Assembly: GCA_034438015.1 (NCBI GenBank)
Contig: DAOTTD010000182.1
Span: 1 to 50,353, forward strand
Length of the DNA: 50,353 nt
Direction of reading: 5' to 3'
Source: JACDAE01 sp034438015
GTDB taxonomy: Bacteria; Chloroflexota; Ktedonobacteria; Ktedonobacterales; Ktedonobacteraceae
Numbering within the stretch: position 1 is the first letter of the stretch; every line of letters starts with the position of its first letter. The position numbers and the translations under genes are program-made. Below the pieces are notes generated by a model. That model ran no database searches. It worked only from the letters and a program-made list of their open reading frames with translations, and had not been told where the DNA came from. Below, in pieces: positions 9,086 through 18,119 of the stretch.

Positions 9086-9768
9086 GGCTGTCCTCCCGCC
9101 AGGAGTTGCTTGAAATGCTCGAAGTGCGGCTTCAGAGTGATGTCGGTGCCTTGCTCATTGAGCAATTGCAGGCTCAACCGGCCTCGCCCCCGGTTGCGTC
9201 CTATGCCGCCTCGACGCACGCTTAGCACGCAGGCAGCTAGCAAAGCCAGATCATCCACACCAGGGTCATCGGGAAAGTCGAGCCATGCCCAGAAGCGCGT
9301 CTCGTGCAGCACAACACGCATCGAACGTAGGCTGCCCTTATCGGGAGCGCCCCTTTCTTCGTCGATAGCGGTCTGGCGGCGGATCGTGGTCAGCGCCTCC
9401 AGCACACCGGCAGGATCCAACTCATCGTTTTCTATCCCAGAGCGTACTGCCTCGCGCAATTCAGGTGGCAAGAGTGCCGGGCCAAAGTGTAGCAGCGCCG
9501 CGCTCTCCAGGCCACTGCCGGGCCGACCAAAGAGTCGCTCGGCCGAGGCTTCAAGTGTGGACAGCGCGGGCGAATGTGTTGTCTGAAGAGCAAACAACAG
9601 GTTGGCGCATTCTTCTACCAGCAGGCCTTTCAGTGTGCGACCGCGCAGGAATGGTAGCCCGGTCGCAACGTCGTATTCTATCTCTTCGTCTACCAGCCCG
9701 GCCAGACCCTCGCCACGCCCGAAGGTAGCATCGCTTTCAAGGCGCAGGCATAGTTGCAGGCGACGCAT
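9082..9768 (-). CDS. Csm3/Cas7-like single RAMP protein
   Basis: A 228-residue RAMP protein. It begins MRRLQLCLRLESDATFGRGEG, continues with the conserved PFLRGRTLKGLLVEE and ends with the glycine-rich loop RRGGIGRNRGRGRLSL. I chose ATG 9768 rather than the upstream in-frame ATG 9846 for three reasons: family similarity begins there, a GGAGAGG ribosome site lies just before it, and it overlaps the cas10 stop as TAATG. It should be a Cas7-type backbone subunit. Some Csm3 proteins have a catalytic aspartate in the N-terminal part; several acidic residues are present here but cannot be assigned. Confidence 0.8.
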   Translation of the reverse strand: MRRLQLCLRLESDATFGRGEGLAGLVDEEIEYDVATGLPFLRGRTLKGLLVEECANLLFALQTTHSPALSTLEASAERLFGRPGSGLESAALLHFGPALLPPELREAVRSGIENDELDPAGVLEALTTIRRQTAIDEERGAPDKGSLRSMRVVLHETRFWAWLDFPDDPGVDDLALLAACVLSVRRGGIGRNRGRGRLSLQLLNEQGTDITLKPHFEHFKQLLAGGQP

Positions 9769-11417
9769 TACCCCTCTCCTTTCAACGGGATGAACCAGTC
9801 TACTAACTCGATGGCATCGAAGTAACCACAGAAGGGACCTTGCCAACCTTTCAACGGCCAGTCCTGCATCTCAGGCAGGACCCGCGGCAAGTAAGCTTTT
9901 TTGTTGAATGCTATTCTGAAGTGTTCAACCGCTGAGGGTCCCTCACGCAGGGTATCGCGTAGAGCCTTAATTTTGTTGCGACGTCCCGCCCATTGCTCTC
10001 CCTGGAAGGCTTCGATACCTTTCAGAACTACGGGCCAAGCCCGCTGTCCCTCTTTGGGGTTGGCGTGCAGGGTGACGGGGCGCAACGTCAATGAACCCGC
10101 GCGCACCTTATATTCGCGGTCGCGAATCTCCGTGATGGAACCACCCAGGCCACTCAAGGCGAAATGCCAGTCGAGGCAGGAGCCAGCAATTTCTTCCTTG
10201 GAACGATAGAATTTAGCAGATCTTGTCAACTCGACGGCCAATGCATAGGCACGAGCAAAGGGATAATGGCTCTTGACAATGGCGATACCGGCACAGGCCG
10301 TCAGACGACTGCCATCTTTTCCCAGTCCGGCCGTTTGCTGCTCAAACTCCCGCAAGTATGCGGTAGCCAGCGACAGACCCAGGCGTCCATCGCATACAAA
10401 GGTAACATCATCGCCACCGAAGACGATAGGCCGGAAAGGAATATAATAGCGGCCGTCTTTGCCTTTTGCCAACTCGATCTTGATCGACATATCCTGGTGC
10501 GGCTCATAAACGATAGACTTGCCGCCATCTTTATCAACAATGTGTTTGACGAGCCTATCTAGTACCGCATTGAGCGCTTTCTTTGCCGCATCCTCCACAT
10601 CGATTGAAAACTCCCTCAAGGCGAGTACAAAATCACGATTCTTGTCATACTTATTGCCGATGTCACGAATGCGCTGGCCCATGCCGTTGCCATCGGCATG
10701 CACGACAGCAATATGACTGTATTCGCCTGCTGTGGCACCCATATCCTCGAAATCGGCGGGGTAGCGGTACTCTGCTTCTAGCTTAATTGTCCTTTGCAGT
10801 CGCCGATCAGCTTCGCTTGTGTTGGTTTGCTGTGGTCTGGCAACATCTACTTTGGCCTGGATCTCGTCGGAAGCCAGGTAGCCTGGCTCACCACGAATAC
10901 CCGGAACCACTCCGGTGGCAGGTAAGCCGGTTGAGCCGCAGGATGCGGTTACGCTCAGTCCGAGGAGAGGAGCTGACCAGGCATGATTTCTCTTCTGCAC
11001 AGCCAGCGCGCGAAACGCCTCATCCAGCTTGTAGTGAAGGTCATGTTCATGCCAATACAATTCCTGTTGGACAATCACCAGTTGTAGCCCAGGAACCTCT
11101 CGCAAAGCACGCAGCGACAGCTTGGAAGTAAACTCCCTGGCCTTTTCCCCGTCGCCGAACAACACAACGAACTTGCCGCCTCCTGAATACACTACCTCGG
11201 CCTCCCAACCATTCTCGATCCAGGCATCATCTGTCAGCTTATTTCCGTCTCCGATATTGGTCTTTCCGGGTACGGCGGATTTTACTGCTTCAAATGCCCA
11301 GTCTCTGGTTGCGAGGTCAACCAGATAAGATGCGCCGACATTCTCACGCAGGCGGTTACTGCCGAAGATATATGGCTGTATCTGCATAGTATCGACAACG
11401 ACGAGCCACATGTTCAA
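9768..11417 (-). CDS. cas10: Cas10-like signature subunit, compact, with intact GGDD palm motif and no visible HD domain
   Basis: The protein is 549 residues. The first palm-like half has YSGGGKFVVLFGDG (77-90). The second palm has HADGNGMG (240-247) and FGGDDVTFVCDG with GGDD at 334-337, the motif that makes cyclic oligoadenylates in active type III systems. There is no N-terminal HD nuclease motif, and the protein is shorter than most Cas10 proteins (often 700-1000 residues), so DNA cleavage by Cas10 is unlikely. An intact cyclase fits the CARF gene directly upstream. It overlaps the CARF gene by 4 bases and the next RAMP by 1 base. No separate Cas11 small subunit is seen. Confidence 0.85.
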   Translation of the reverse strand: MNMWLVVVDTMQIQPYIFGSNRLRENVGASYLVDLATRDWAFEAVKSAVPGKTNIGDGNKLTDDAWIENGWEAEVVYSGGGKFVVLFGDGEKAREFTSKLSLRALREVPGLQLVIVQQELYWHEHDLHYKLDEAFRALAVQKRNHAWSAPLLGLSVTASCGSTGLPATGVVPGIRGEPGYLASDEIQAKVDVARPQQTNTSEADRRLQRTIKLEAEYRYPADFEDMGATAGEYSHIAVVHADGNGMGQRIRDIGNKYDKNRDFVLALREFSIDVEDAAKKALNAVLDRLVKHIVDKDGGKSIVYEPHQDMSIKIELAKGKDGRYYIPFRPIVFGGDDVTFVCDGRLGLSLATAYLREFEQQTAGLGKDGSRLTACAGIAIVKSHYPFARAYALAVELTRSAKFYRSKEEIAGSCLDWHFALSGLGGSITEIRDREYKVRAGSLTLRPVTLHANPKEGQRAWPVVLKGIEAFQGEQWAGRRNKIKALRDTLREGPSAVEHFRIAFNKKAYLPRVLPEMQDWPLKGWQGPFCGYFDAIELVDWFIPLKGEG

Positions 11418-12838
11418 CCCTCCTTGCTCTGCTTACGAATCCAGTCCGCGATATTCTCGGTGAGGTTTACCAGATCCCCACGGCCGAAGACTCGTATGCG
11501 CCCCTTCTGATTAAAAACATGGCGTATCTCGTTCTCCAGTTCGTCGGCCATTTCCTGCTTTGCGCAGCATACCAGCGCGACACAGGCCTCATCCCCACCC
11601 ATTTGCCGCGCGCGCACATAGGCCTCGAACAGTTTCTGCTTCAGCCGTCCTCTGCCTCCCCTATCTTCGCCACTCTCGGTAGAGCATGAAAAGGCGAAAA
11701 GCTGGTAACCACGTATCGCAGCGACATCAAATTGGAAACCGGTCTTCCCGGTCCCATTGTGTAGCATTTCGGGCTGGAGATCCATACAGCACTCTTGAAG
11801 GTCTAACTCCTGGGAGCAATTTTGCAGCGCAGACAGCACGGCAGACTCCAGCCAGGTTCCGCTTAACCATTTACAGAAATCTTGTTCATCCTTGCAACCC
11901 TTTCCTCTCGCTGCAGTCAAGTTGAGGTACTCGGCATCACTTTGTCCAAGCTCATTACTCATGGTTTCCCGCAAAGCCGACAGGTTAGGCCAGGATATTG
12001 CTAGCTTCTGCAGATCAGTATTGCTTTTCCACCTGGCTTCAAATCCCGATTGTTTGACCTCAAACTGTCCCTGTAGCTCTTTTCCCGCCTGGAACACCCA
12101 GAAAGGAAGACGGACAGCATCCGGTCTCTTAGCATTTCGGAAAAGGCTATCATGCAGCCATTGAGTCCAGACCTCAGTGTCAGCCTCTCTGCTATGGATA
12201 GCGAGCAGGGCTGCCGCACTTTGTGACAGCACCGCTTCCCTGGTAGGAGACTTTTCTAGCTTCCAATTGTGCAACTCAAGCAGGTCATCAATGCTAATCT
12301 CGACTTTCCTGCCAACGTCGATTGTAGTGGGCCGACCTCGAGCCGGTTCGAAGCACATGTCTAGTGTGCGTGCGTCGAGATAGCTGAATATGGGGTTTCT
12401 ACTGAATAAGGTGTGCCTCTTAGGTTCATTAATCCAGTTCTCTAGCGCGCGATAGGCATGTACCGACATTACTTTGGTGCCGCCTGTGTAGTTGATACCG
12501 ACACGAACCTCACGCGCCTCGTTTGCGCTGTTGGAGTCGCTTTTGTTTTCGCCCAGTACAGTATGTTCGTATTCATTGAGCACCTGATGTACAACTGTAG
12601 AAACTGAGTGCGAATCCGACTCTTTGACTTCCTTGAAATCAATTTTTCCGGCTGAATAACCCGCGCGAACAAACCATGATTTCAATCTCTGTGCGAGCTT
12701 AAAACCGTCCTTCGAGTGGATGAGGGTTATCGTGCCCGCTGTTGTGGTTAGCAACCGGCCCGCCACCGCATTCGGCACAGGGTTGGAGCCGACGAGCAGC
12801 AAGAGATGATCAACCTGGTAGTCACGTAATTCGCTCAT
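11414..12838 (-). CDS. CARF-domain protein with DUF1887 (Card1/Can2-like) nuclease fold, active site possibly altered
   Basis: The 474-residue protein has an N-terminal CARF domain: DHLLLLVGSNPVPNAVA at 10-26 and the ligand-loop motif NYTGGTKVM at 116-124, matching the NxTGGTKxM of Card1-type cyclic-tetra-adenylate sensors. The C-terminal third is DUF1887/PD-(D/E)XK-like, with FQFDVAAIRGYQLFAFSCST. Asp371 is present, but the position usually occupied by lysine in the family's (E/S)CKT strand reads SCST (Ser384-Thr387). Nuclease activity may therefore be weakened or shifted. It is the first gene of the operon, preceded by a GAGG site, and is expected to be the effector for the Cas10 product. 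Confidence 0.8.
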   Translation of the reverse strand: MSELRDYQVDHLLLLVGSNPVPNAVAGRLLTTTAGTITLIHSKDGFKLAQRLKSWFVRAGYSAGKIDFKEVKESDSHSVSTVVHQVLNEYEHTVLGENKSDSNSANEAREVRVGINYTGGTKVMSVHAYRALENWINEPKRHTLFSRNPIFSYLDARTLDMCFEPARGRPTTIDVGRKVEISIDDLLELHNWKLEKSPTREAVLSQSAAALLAIHSREADTEVWTQWLHDSLFRNAKRPDAVRLPFWVFQAGKELQGQFEVKQSGFEARWKSNTDLQKLAISWPNLSALRETMSNELGQSDAEYLNLTAARGKGCKDEQDFCKWLSGTWLESAVLSALQNCSQELDLQECCMDLQPEMLHNGTGKTGFQFDVAAIRGYQLFAFSCSTESGEDRGGRGRLKQKLFEAYVRARQMGGDEACVALVCCAKQEMADELENEIRHVFNQKGRIRVFGRGDLVNLTENIADWIRKQSKEG

Positions 12839-13158
12839 TTTCGAACCTCGGGCTTTCGTCTGTGAAGAGGAAGTGCAGTGTTTTGGGGCAAGGAAAGGAT
12901 TTTTGATGACTCTGCTTCCATGTGTTCTATGCTTTCTCTTTCTATACGCCCCAAGCCTGTTTCTCGGAATGATTCGTACTAGAACCGGGTATCTATAATG
13001 AGATTTCTAGTGCGGCTATTCTACCAGAGAATACTGCTCAGATCAAGAGAGAAAAGGGCTGGATATTGTTCACACTTGAGGTAAAGAAAGTTGTCCTCGC
13101 CCAGCAACTGCTTGACCACTTCCCTGCCTCGCGAGTGGTGGTCTCGTGTGAACAAGGC
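12839..13158. other. Intergenic region upstream of the type III operon
   Basis: No gene or CRISPR repeat is seen here. It must contain the minus-strand promoter of the operon, but I find no convincing -35/-10 pair. It also holds the sequence just past the stop of the esterase remnant. Confidence 0.4.
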
Positions 13159-13440
13159 TTAATCAGGCAAACCAAACAGGTACTTGAGGCCTGGCTCCAA
13201 CCCTTGCTCCCAGGTAGCCCAGTTATGTCCGCTCGGTAGTTCTTCGTAGTTGTGAGGATATCCTTTATCTGCCAGTGCGGCAGCAAATCGACGATTTGGT
13301 GCGAGTAGCCACTCGATCTGTCCTGTCTGGGCATAAAAGCGCAATGGTTTACGCGGCGTGTCACTACCATAAAAAAATACCATTCTTGTCGGATCAACAG
13401 CCAAATTTGGAATCGTCAAACGGTTTTCCCAACACACTAT
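13159..13440 (-). pseudogene. Esterase (enterochelin-esterase-like alpha/beta hydrolase) C-terminal remnant
   Basis: The frame encodes the last part of a putative esterase: IEWLLAPNRRFAAALADKGY, then ELPSGHNWATWEQGLEPGL with the histidine of GHNW at the usual catalytic-histidine position. The N-terminal two thirds, including the GxSxG serine, are missing. The frame upstream runs straight into an inverted repeat at 13445-13485. A 5'-truncated remnant is the simplest reading and marks an old rearrangement between the type III operon and the STAND-peptidase gene. Confidence 0.65.
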
Positions 13441-13444
13441 AATA

Positions 13445-13485
13445 CCCTTGCCAATCCTCTTGCAGACCAAGAGGATTGGCAAGGG
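13445..13485. repeat. 17-bp perfect inverted repeat with 7-base loop
   Basis: The arms CCCTTGCCAATCCTCTT (13445-13461) and its exact complement (13469-13485) flank GCAGACC. On the minus strand it lies 20 bases past the candidate small ORF and directly before the esterase remnant. It could be a terminator, although no T-run follows on either strand, or the footprint of a small mobile sequence at the truncation point. Confidence 0.75.
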
Positions 13486-13505
13486 CAACACGCTACACGC
13501 CCATC

Positions 13506-13580
13506 CTACTTACTACCGCCTTTACCACCTTTATCCTTGTCCTCTTCGGGCATACGGTCATCTTCCCAATGCGTGATCAT
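13506..13580 (-). CDS. Candidate 24-residue peptide gene, acidic N-terminus and Gly/Lys tail
   Basis: A strong GAAGGAG ribosome site lies 5 bases before ATG 13580, and the frame of 24 codons ends in TAG. The peptide starts MITHWEDDRMPEED and ends DKGGKGGSK. It follows the STAND-peptidase gene on the same strand (about 110 bases downstream) and is followed by a perfect inverted repeat. I do not recognise it. The ribosome site and position support translation, but such a short frame could be chance. Confidence 0.4.
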   Translation of the reverse strand: MITHWEDDRMPEEDKDKGGKGGSK

Positions 13581-13691
13581 GAAAGCTCCTTCACTTGTTT
13601 CAATTTGCAGCCTTCCATGAAGAGGCTACAATGCTCTTTAGACACTAGACTCTGTTTCCATCCAATAGAGCGCACTACGATAACAACTACA

Positions 13692-16600
13692 CTATGACCA
13701 GATCTCCTTCCTCTCGCCTTCACTTTCAAAAGACAAGATATACGCGTCCAGATCAGGGTCCAAGACCAGAGTACGGAATGATTGCGAGGATGCTGCGATT
13801 CCTAGTTTCTCCAGTTCCGGGAGGAGTTCATACGCGACTTTGCCCACAGCCAGACGATCAAGAACCGTTTTATCCTGTGCAACTGCCTGATCAATTAACC
13901 ATCGGCCACGTAGGTACACTACATCTTTCGTATTACAAATGCCCACCTTTCTAGTATCAGGGACGCCCCGGAACGTCCGGAGACAGCGGGTAAAGGCATT
14001 CCGTTGCGCCCGTCGCTCCGCCGTTTGTCGGTCCTCGTCGTCGCGCCAGAGCAAACGATACAAGAGAAGAAACGGCTCAAAGAAAGCGAAGAGGGAGGAG
14101 AAAGTCTGCGCTGGACCTACAACGCCACATGCCAAGCCGATAGCAAGCGTACCCAGCCAGATTCCAGAATCATCAACCGGGTCTCCATGCAATGCGGTCG
14201 CTTGCCGTTCATAATAGTCAGCGACCCCTTCCTCCGTGACCATATACCCTTTGGTCCCCATTCCGAGCAGACCGAGCCGCGAGTTCTCACCAGCTATGCT
14301 CCGCGCAACATGGCCCGCCAGCTCGTGCGAAACGTACTCTCTCAGTTCGTCGAGGGGGATCGGCTCCGCGGGTAGAAAGACTTGCCGCAGGCTCGCTTCG
14401 ACCCGAGGGCCAGCTACGTTGGGATCAAGGACGACCTTCCACCCGGTATACTCATGCGCTTCCAGCACGGCCTCGAAGAACCGTTTCGCGCCTTGGGGCG
14501 AGAGCATCGGTATATCGGCAGGAGGAGAGAACACATCCTCAAAGTCCCCGTTCGGTTCTCCTGAAAGATCGAGCGAGAGATGGAACTGGTCGCGCAATAC
14601 CTCGATCACCTGCTGGCACGCCTCTTGCCTTGCATCGCGCCTCCCTCGTTCAATCTCGGCGGCGGCTTTTGTCTCTGGTAGCTTCAACCCCTGCAGCAGC
14701 ACCTGCCTTACCTGCTCAAGCGCATACTGCACTTCCAGGCCGGTAGGTCGAGGATACAGTTGTTGCGTGAGGTCCCAGAAGTGCTTGCCTTCCCCCTTAT
14801 CGGTCGCTTCGATCAAGCGAAGAAAACACACCTCATCCTCTATCGCTCCGTGGTAGAGGCGACGTACCACTACATTTGGCTCGTTCTCCATGATTTCCGC
14901 ATCGAGCTGGAGGAAGTCTGCAATCCGCTGTCGCACTTCAGCTCTATCAAGAGCGGGATAGGAAAGCCGTGGCTCACGATGCGAAGCTCGTGCCGCACTC
15001 AATTCGCGGTCTCTGGACTGCATAAGAATTTCCCGAAGCCGGTCCTTCGTCGCCTCATCCACCTTTGGAGCATAGAGCTTCTCCCATTGGTGTTGCTCTT
15101 CGTCAGTGAAGGGACCTCCTGGTGCCCACCACCAGTAGGCATCATAGGCACTCAACTCGCGATACCGACGAACCCAGCGCCAGTCCAATTGAAACCGGCC
15201 ATCTGGAGACGCCGCCTTCGCGCTTTCGATCTCTATGAGGGCCTCTTCAGCTAACACTTTGTAGATTCTCCTTCGTTGCGTTTTGATGGGGAGCGCCTCT
15301 CGTAACAGACGCTCCGCTTCCTCGGCACGGCCGATCAGCACATACAAGCGGGCCTGGTTCACTTGATAAATCCAACGATCTGCCTGAGATCGGGTGTCCC
15401 CTGCGTCGGCACTTCGTCCAATCTCCTCTCGGGCGAGTTCGTCAAATCGCAGTGCTACCTCGAACTCGCCCAACGCCGCCAGAATCTGCGACTTCTCGCC
15501 GTAGGAGGCAGCCAGGGAATCAAGATCAGCGTATCCTTGCTTCTTGAGATCGATACAGTGATTGATTCTTTGAAGGGCCTCCGCGAAGCACCTGGCTCTA
15601 TTCAATTGGTACGCGAGATTATTGAGTACCGTGGCCTGCTTTTTCTTGATCGTATCTCGCTGGAGCGGACGTAAATCATGCTGCTGTTCTGCGCGTTCCA
15701 GGAGGGCGAAACTCTCTTCATACGCTTTAATGGTCTGTGAGCGCTTGTACTCCATCTCCTGCACCTGTTCCTGAGATTCGGCGTACCCGCTCCACTCACT
15801 GTAGAGAGAAGCCCGCTTGGACAGCAGGGTCGCATGTAACTCTGCGTCACCTGGCAACAACGACGTCAAACGAGTAAAGCAGCTCTCAAGAAGCTGCTGT
15901 GCTTCCTCGTAGCGATCCTCATTCACACAACCAAGCATGAGATGATCAACCAGGTGAACCTCCATCAGAGGCTCAACCTTCAACTGCCCAGTAGTAACCC
16001 ATTTATACATGCGCTCGTAGTCTTCCCCTCTTTTCTCCGTGTCAAGAGTCTCACCAAGGTACGAGGCAAGGTAATAGTGTAAGAGAAGAGAGCCGCTCTC
16101 TGCTTCGATGTCCGTTTCGGGAGAGGCCCATGGGCGTTCAGCCAGGGCTTGTTGGATGCGCCGAGCCAGGCGCAGAATCTGGCCTGCATGGAAGCTGAGC
16201 CAGCCATGATAGAGGACCAATTCGGCAGTTGCCAGGAAGCGATGATGGCGAAGGAGGAGGCAGGCAAGCTCAGTTAAGACCAGCCCTTTCTCTTGAGTAT
16301 TCGCGATACTTCGCTCCAGCCAGTGCTGGAGTGCTTCAATCATACGGTCCTCAGCCTCTCGTATTTGAGACTGAGAGAGAAGCTGCTTGACCTGTGCGGC
16401 AGCCATCGGTAGCAGCTGCACCCGCTTGCGATATGCGGCAAGTAAAGAGGCGTCACGTAGCTCTTGTAATGGTGCTGGATCACGGTAGAGTATCTTTAAT
16501 GCTGGCCCACCCAGGGGAAGTGGTGCTACCGAGAGGTCATTCAATGCGGCGAGAGCGTCTGCCGAGAGATGTCGTATTACCCGGTTGAGCAGGGGAGTGA

Positions 16601-17846
16601 GCCGCGTCGCGATTGGGCCACCAAACAACGAAGCATCTTCCAGCAATTGTCCGAGACGTTGGGCCCTGGCTTTTTCTGATATTGCCTCATCGTCGTCCTC
16701 ATCCTCGAACGCCGACCAATCTCCCTGCAAGAGGGGCTCTCTCATCAGTTTCGTGACCCACTCGAGACACACCGGTACTCCTCCCACGACTTCCACAACG
16801 TGACCTAACTGCTCCTCTGGGAGATCTTCGAGTCCTAACCGCTGAAGTAGGACTATTCCCTCGTCATGCGAGAGCGCAGGGACCATCGATTGTAGAGTCC
16901 ACTGAGTTTCAAGGGTGAACTTGGTCGGCCACTCCTTCGTCGCCAAAACCAATGAAGCACGATGGTGCGCGTGAACAAATTGTTTGTAGAATTGCCTCCA
17001 GGTCGGCACAAGGTCGCCTTGTTCGTCGAGGAGATGTTCAGCATTGTCGAGCAGGAGAAGCACCGGTCGATCAGCGCGAGCCAGGCCATCCAATACATAT
17101 TTCATCCGGGCCTGAAGGCTCTCTGTCGGCAGAGAGGCGTTTACCAGCCCAATGTCCTGGAAAATTTCACTCAAGAGGAATTCGAGGGCCACATCGGCAC
17201 CGATCACTTCCTGTTCACGTTCGGGAAGCTGGCAGAGGACAATATAGTACCGTGGGATATGCTGCTGAAAATATGTCGCAATGCGATGCAGCTCGGAGGT
17301 CTTGCCAATTCCAGAAGGTCCCTGAAGGATCAGCCACTTGATGGATGGCTTCCCCGCGATGGCCCCATAGAGCGAAGCCAACCAGCCTTCTCGGCCAATC
17401 AGGTGGCTAATCTCCATCCTGGACAGGAGGGTGTTGCGCGGAGTGCTGGTCTGCATAGGAAGCGATGGAGCATCAAGGAGCCGGTCAATCGCAGCCAGCT
17501 TACTGCGCAAATCATCCCACTCCTTGGGGGATTTATGCACCTTGTGAGTCCTCTTGGTTTCGAGTTGCTGCCTGGCGAGGTCAAGAAAGATATTCCGGTC
17601 GCGAAGAGAGAGACGCACATCCGCATCTTTGAGAGCCTGGTAAATTACTGATAGCTCATCAAACGTGGGAGATCGTTTATTCAGTTCAAAGCTGGAGTAG
17701 CGCTGCTGATCAATTGTGCCTGGTAAGTGTACGACAACGAGTGCTTGCGCAATGCCATGCCGGTCTCGGAGCCACTTGAGAAGCGCTCCAAAATGATCGG
17801 GCGATATGGATGTTGTGAAGTCATGAGGAGGTCTTGATAGCTGCAT
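13692..17846 (-). CDS. HTH-like / NB-ARC STAND ATPase / helical repeats / DUF1704 (MATCAP-type) metallopeptidase fusion
   Basis: A protein of about 1384 residues. The N-terminus (FGALLKWLRDRHGIAQ, SSFELNKRSPTFDELSVIYQ) resembles a divergent XRE helix-turn-helix. An NB-ARC module follows: IGREGW, Walker A GPSGIGKTS at about 176-184, Walker B PVLLLLDNAEHLL. A long helical, TPR-like middle leads to a C-terminus matching DUF1704/MATCAP tyrosine carboxypeptidases: HELAGH (about 1174-1179, HExxxH), then GLLGMGTKGYMVTEEGVADY, whose Glu is the likely third zinc ligand. Probably an NLR-like receptor whose output is proteolysis (inference). I prefer ATG 17846, with an AAGGG site; an in-frame ATG at 17894 has no clear ribosome site. 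Substrate unknown. Confidence 0.8.
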   Translation of the reverse strand: MQLSRPPHDFTTSISPDHFGALLKWLRDRHGIAQALVVVHLPGTIDQQRYSSFELNKRSPTFDELSVIYQALKDADVRLSLRDRNIFLDLARQQLETKRTHKVHKSPKEWDDLRSKLAAIDRLLDAPSLPMQTSTPRNTLLSRMEISHLIGREGWLASLYGAIAGKPSIKWLILQGPSGIGKTSELHRIATYFQQHIPRYYIVLCQLPEREQEVIGADVALEFLLSEIFQDIGLVNASLPTESLQARMKYVLDGLARADRPVLLLLDNAEHLLDEQGDLVPTWRQFYKQFVHAHHRASLVLATKEWPTKFTLETQWTLQSMVPALSHDEGIVLLQRLGLEDLPEEQLGHVVEVVGGVPVCLEWVTKLMREPLLQGDWSAFEDEDDDEAISEKARAQRLGQLLEDASLFGGPIATRLTPLLNRVIRHLSADALAALNDLSVAPLPLGGPALKILYRDPAPLQELRDASLLAAYRKRVQLLPMAAAQVKQLLSQSQIREAEDRMIEALQHWLERSIANTQEKGLVLTELACLLLRHHRFLATAELVLYHGWLSFHAGQILRLARRIQQALAERPWASPETDIEAESGSLLLHYYLASYLGETLDTEKRGEDYERMYKWVTTGQLKVEPLMEVHLVDHLMLGCVNEDRYEEAQQLLESCFTRLTSLLPGDAELHATLLSKRASLYSEWSGYAESQEQVQEMEYKRSQTIKAYEESFALLERAEQQHDLRPLQRDTIKKKQATVLNNLAYQLNRARCFAEALQRINHCIDLKKQGYADLDSLAASYGEKSQILAALGEFEVALRFDELAREEIGRSADAGDTRSQADRWIYQVNQARLYVLIGRAEEAERLLREALPIKTQRRRIYKVLAEEALIEIESAKAASPDGRFQLDWRWVRRYRELSAYDAYWWWAPGGPFTDEEQHQWEKLYAPKVDEATKDRLREILMQSRDRELSAARASHREPRLSYPALDRAEVRQRIADFLQLDAEIMENEPNVVVRRLYHGAIEDEVCFLRLIEATDKGEGKHFWDLTQQLYPRPTGLEVQYALEQVRQVLLQGLKLPETKAAAEIERGRRDARQEACQQVIEVLRDQFHLSLDLSGEPNGDFEDVFSPPADIPMLSPQGAKRFFEAVLEAHEYTGWKVVLDPNVAGPRVEASLRQVFLPAEPIPLDELREYVSHELAGHVARSIAGENSRLGLLGMGTKGYMVTEEGVADYYERQATALHGDPVDDSGIWLGTLAIGLACGVVGPAQTFSSLFAFFEPFLLLYRLLWRDDEDRQTAERRAQRNAFTRCLRTFRGVPDTRKVGICNTKDVVYLRGRWLIDQAVAQDKTVLDRLAVGKVAYELLPELEKLGIAASSQSFRTLVLDPDLDAYILSFESEGERKEIWS

Positions 17847-17953
17847 CGCAGATGTCCCTTCTTCTGCAACTCGATCGCTTACGATCATTATCAACCATCG
17901 ATAGCATCTTGTACTTTCAACAGTATACCTGACAAATTGGGAGATGTACAGGC

Positions 17954-17979
17954 AGAACTGGCGTATTCACGCCAGTTCT
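17954..17979. repeat. 10-bp inverted repeat (AGAACTGGCG / CGCCAGTTCT)
   Basis: The arms at 17954-17963 and 17970-17979 flank a 6-base loop. It sits about 110 bases upstream of the preferred start of the STAND-peptidase gene and on the 5' side of the divergent 18120 gene. It could be an operator for the HTH-like N-terminus of the neighbouring protein or a hairpin in the leader; nothing in the sequence decides. Confidence 0.6.
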
Positions 17980-18119
17980 TCATCTTATTCGCCGGTTTCT
18001 TCGAGTACACTGTCCATAGTCCCTTTCATATCTGCACCTTAACAACTGACTCATGGTAAGCCTGGGGAGATACATTAAGTTTACCGGTCGGAACCTGCAA
18101 TGGCGAGGAACTCGCTTTG

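Noticed and set aside
9769..9846. Longer N-terminus for the 228-residue RAMP
   Set aside because: The extra 26 residues overlap cas10, lack family similarity and ignore a good ribosome site before ATG 9768.
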